A stretch of DNA of 54,772 nucleotides from an uncultured Bacteroidota bacterium (GTDB lineage Bacteria > Bacteroidota > Bacteroidia > AKYH767-A > OLB10): positions 1 through 54,772 of the forward strand of contig CAIRUC010000019.1 of assembly GCA_903881665.1 (NCBI GenBank). The letters are read 5' to 3'. Below, piece after piece: positions 54,163-54,772 of this stretch. The notes under the pieces were generated by a model. The model was not told where the DNA came from and ran no database searches. It saw only the letters and a program-made list of their open reading frames with translations. Position 1 is the first letter of the stretch. Every line of letters begins with the position of its first letter. The translations under genes were made by a program, and so were the position numbers.

Positions 54163-54744
54163 ATGAAAAAAGTGGTTGTATTTTGTGGCTCTAGCGCAGG
54201 AAAGGCCGAAGTATTTAAGAAAGGAGCATTCCTCCTCGGTGCTTTTTTGGCTTCGCGAAAAATAGATCTAGTATATGGCGGAGCACAAATAGGATTGATG
54301 GGGGCGGTTGCAGATGGCGTATTGTTGAACGGTGGACAAGTTACGGGAGTAATACCTGATTTTTTGGCAGCAAAAGAAATTCGTCACCATCACCTTACTG
54401 AAATGATTGTAGTAAAATCGATGCACGAGCGAAAATTATTATTGAGTGAAATGTGTGATGGTGTTATTGCATTGCCCGGAGGTTTTGGAACGCTCGATGA
54501 ATTATTCGAAATGCTAACCTGGGCGCAATTGGGATTGCATCAGAAGCCAATAGCCTTATTTAATATTGACGGATATTTTAATGATCTGATTCGTTTTGTG
54601 AATAAAGTAAATGAAAATGGGTTTATTAGCGATATTCATCGATCAATGATTATTGTGGATGATGATGCCGAAAGTTTGTTAAATAAAATGATAAATTACC
54701 AAGCTCCTCCGCTTCCTGCGTGGTTAAACCGAAGTGATGTGTAA
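54163..54744 (+). CDS. LOG-family protein (putative nucleoside-5'-monophosphate phosphoribohydrolase)
   Basis: 193 residues, Rossmann-like fold. The family motifs are R90/K91 in MHERKLLLSE and PGGFGTLDE at 105-113; GGAQIGLMG at 39-47 is the N-terminal glycine loop. Members cleave nucleoside 5'-monophosphates to free base and ribose 5-phosphate (cytokinin activation in plants, nucleotide salvage or unknown roles in bacteria). The full length is in the window; 28 bases follow the stop. A TAACTTTG box at 53982-53989 is 173 bases upstream of the ATG and may be its promoter. Confidence 0.92.
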   Translation: MKKVVVFCGSSAGKAEVFKKGAFLLGAFLASRKIDLVYGGAQIGLMGAVADGVLLNGGQVTGVIPDFLAAKEIRHHHLTEMIVVKSMHERKLLLSEMCDGVIALPGGFGTLDELFEMLTWAQLGLHQKPIALFNIDGYFNDLIRFVNKVNENGFISDIHRSMIIVDDDAESLLNKMINYQAPPLPAWLNRSDV

Positions 54745-54772
54745 TTAGTAATCACCGTCTTTCATTTTATTG

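Overview
The window looks like chromosomal DNA of a free-living Bacteroidota bacterium. Evidence: several secreted proteins end in type IX secretion (T9SS) sorting domains or carry SprB-like repeats; the primary sigma factor is the short Bacteroidota form; the single-chain GlyRS and class II LysRS have Bacteroidota-like layouts; and many genes have the Bacteroidota -7 box (TAnnTTTG) instead of a classical -10, with no clear Shine-Dalgarno sequences. No tRNA, rRNA, CRISPR array, prophage or intact insertion sequence was found. The genus cannot be fixed from the sequence.

Layout. 1-3135 (minus): a truncated M4 metalloprotease with a P-domain and SprB-like repeats. 3.3-11.3 kb: an aldo/keto reductase, nrdA behind a long leader with a candidate structured RNA, an SGNH hydrolase-PKD-T9SS protein, an unknown protein and an M28 peptidase with a PDZ domain. 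11.4-20 kb: housekeeping genes (lysS, a PAP2-like membrane protein, rpoN, asnS, dxs, purN). 20-22 kb: small proteins, including a 55-residue membrane protein, a NUMOD4/HNH-like protein with a C-terminal helix-turn-helix, and a basic secreted peptide. 22.2-24.5 kb: the acpP-fabF-rnc cluster. 24.6-28.8 kb: a nucleoside transporter, a cupin, a methyltransferase, small unknowns and a gene-poor stretch. 29-33.5 kb: two tandem APC permeases and a divergent NhaD-like antiporter.

33.6-38.8 kb (minus) is the most system-like part: a small helical protein, a TPR sensor histidine kinase with signal peptide and membrane segment, a soluble REC-HisKA-HATPase-REC kinase, a lone HPt protein, and a receiver whose only extra part is a C-terminal membrane helix. 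The set could form a complete phosphorelay that ends at the membrane, with no DNA-binding output in the cluster.

39-44.3 kb: rpoD, nrdB (33 kb from nrdA), a cysteine desulfurase and glyQS. 44.4-53.9 kb: mostly exported proteins: two BNR/sortilin-like propeller proteins, a carboxypeptidase-regulatory-like protein and a probably abundant T9SS cargo, plus a broken DUF1569 gene. A LOG-family gene closes the window. Clear intrinsic terminators separate most transcription units. All structural and promoter calls were made by eye, with no folding or database search.
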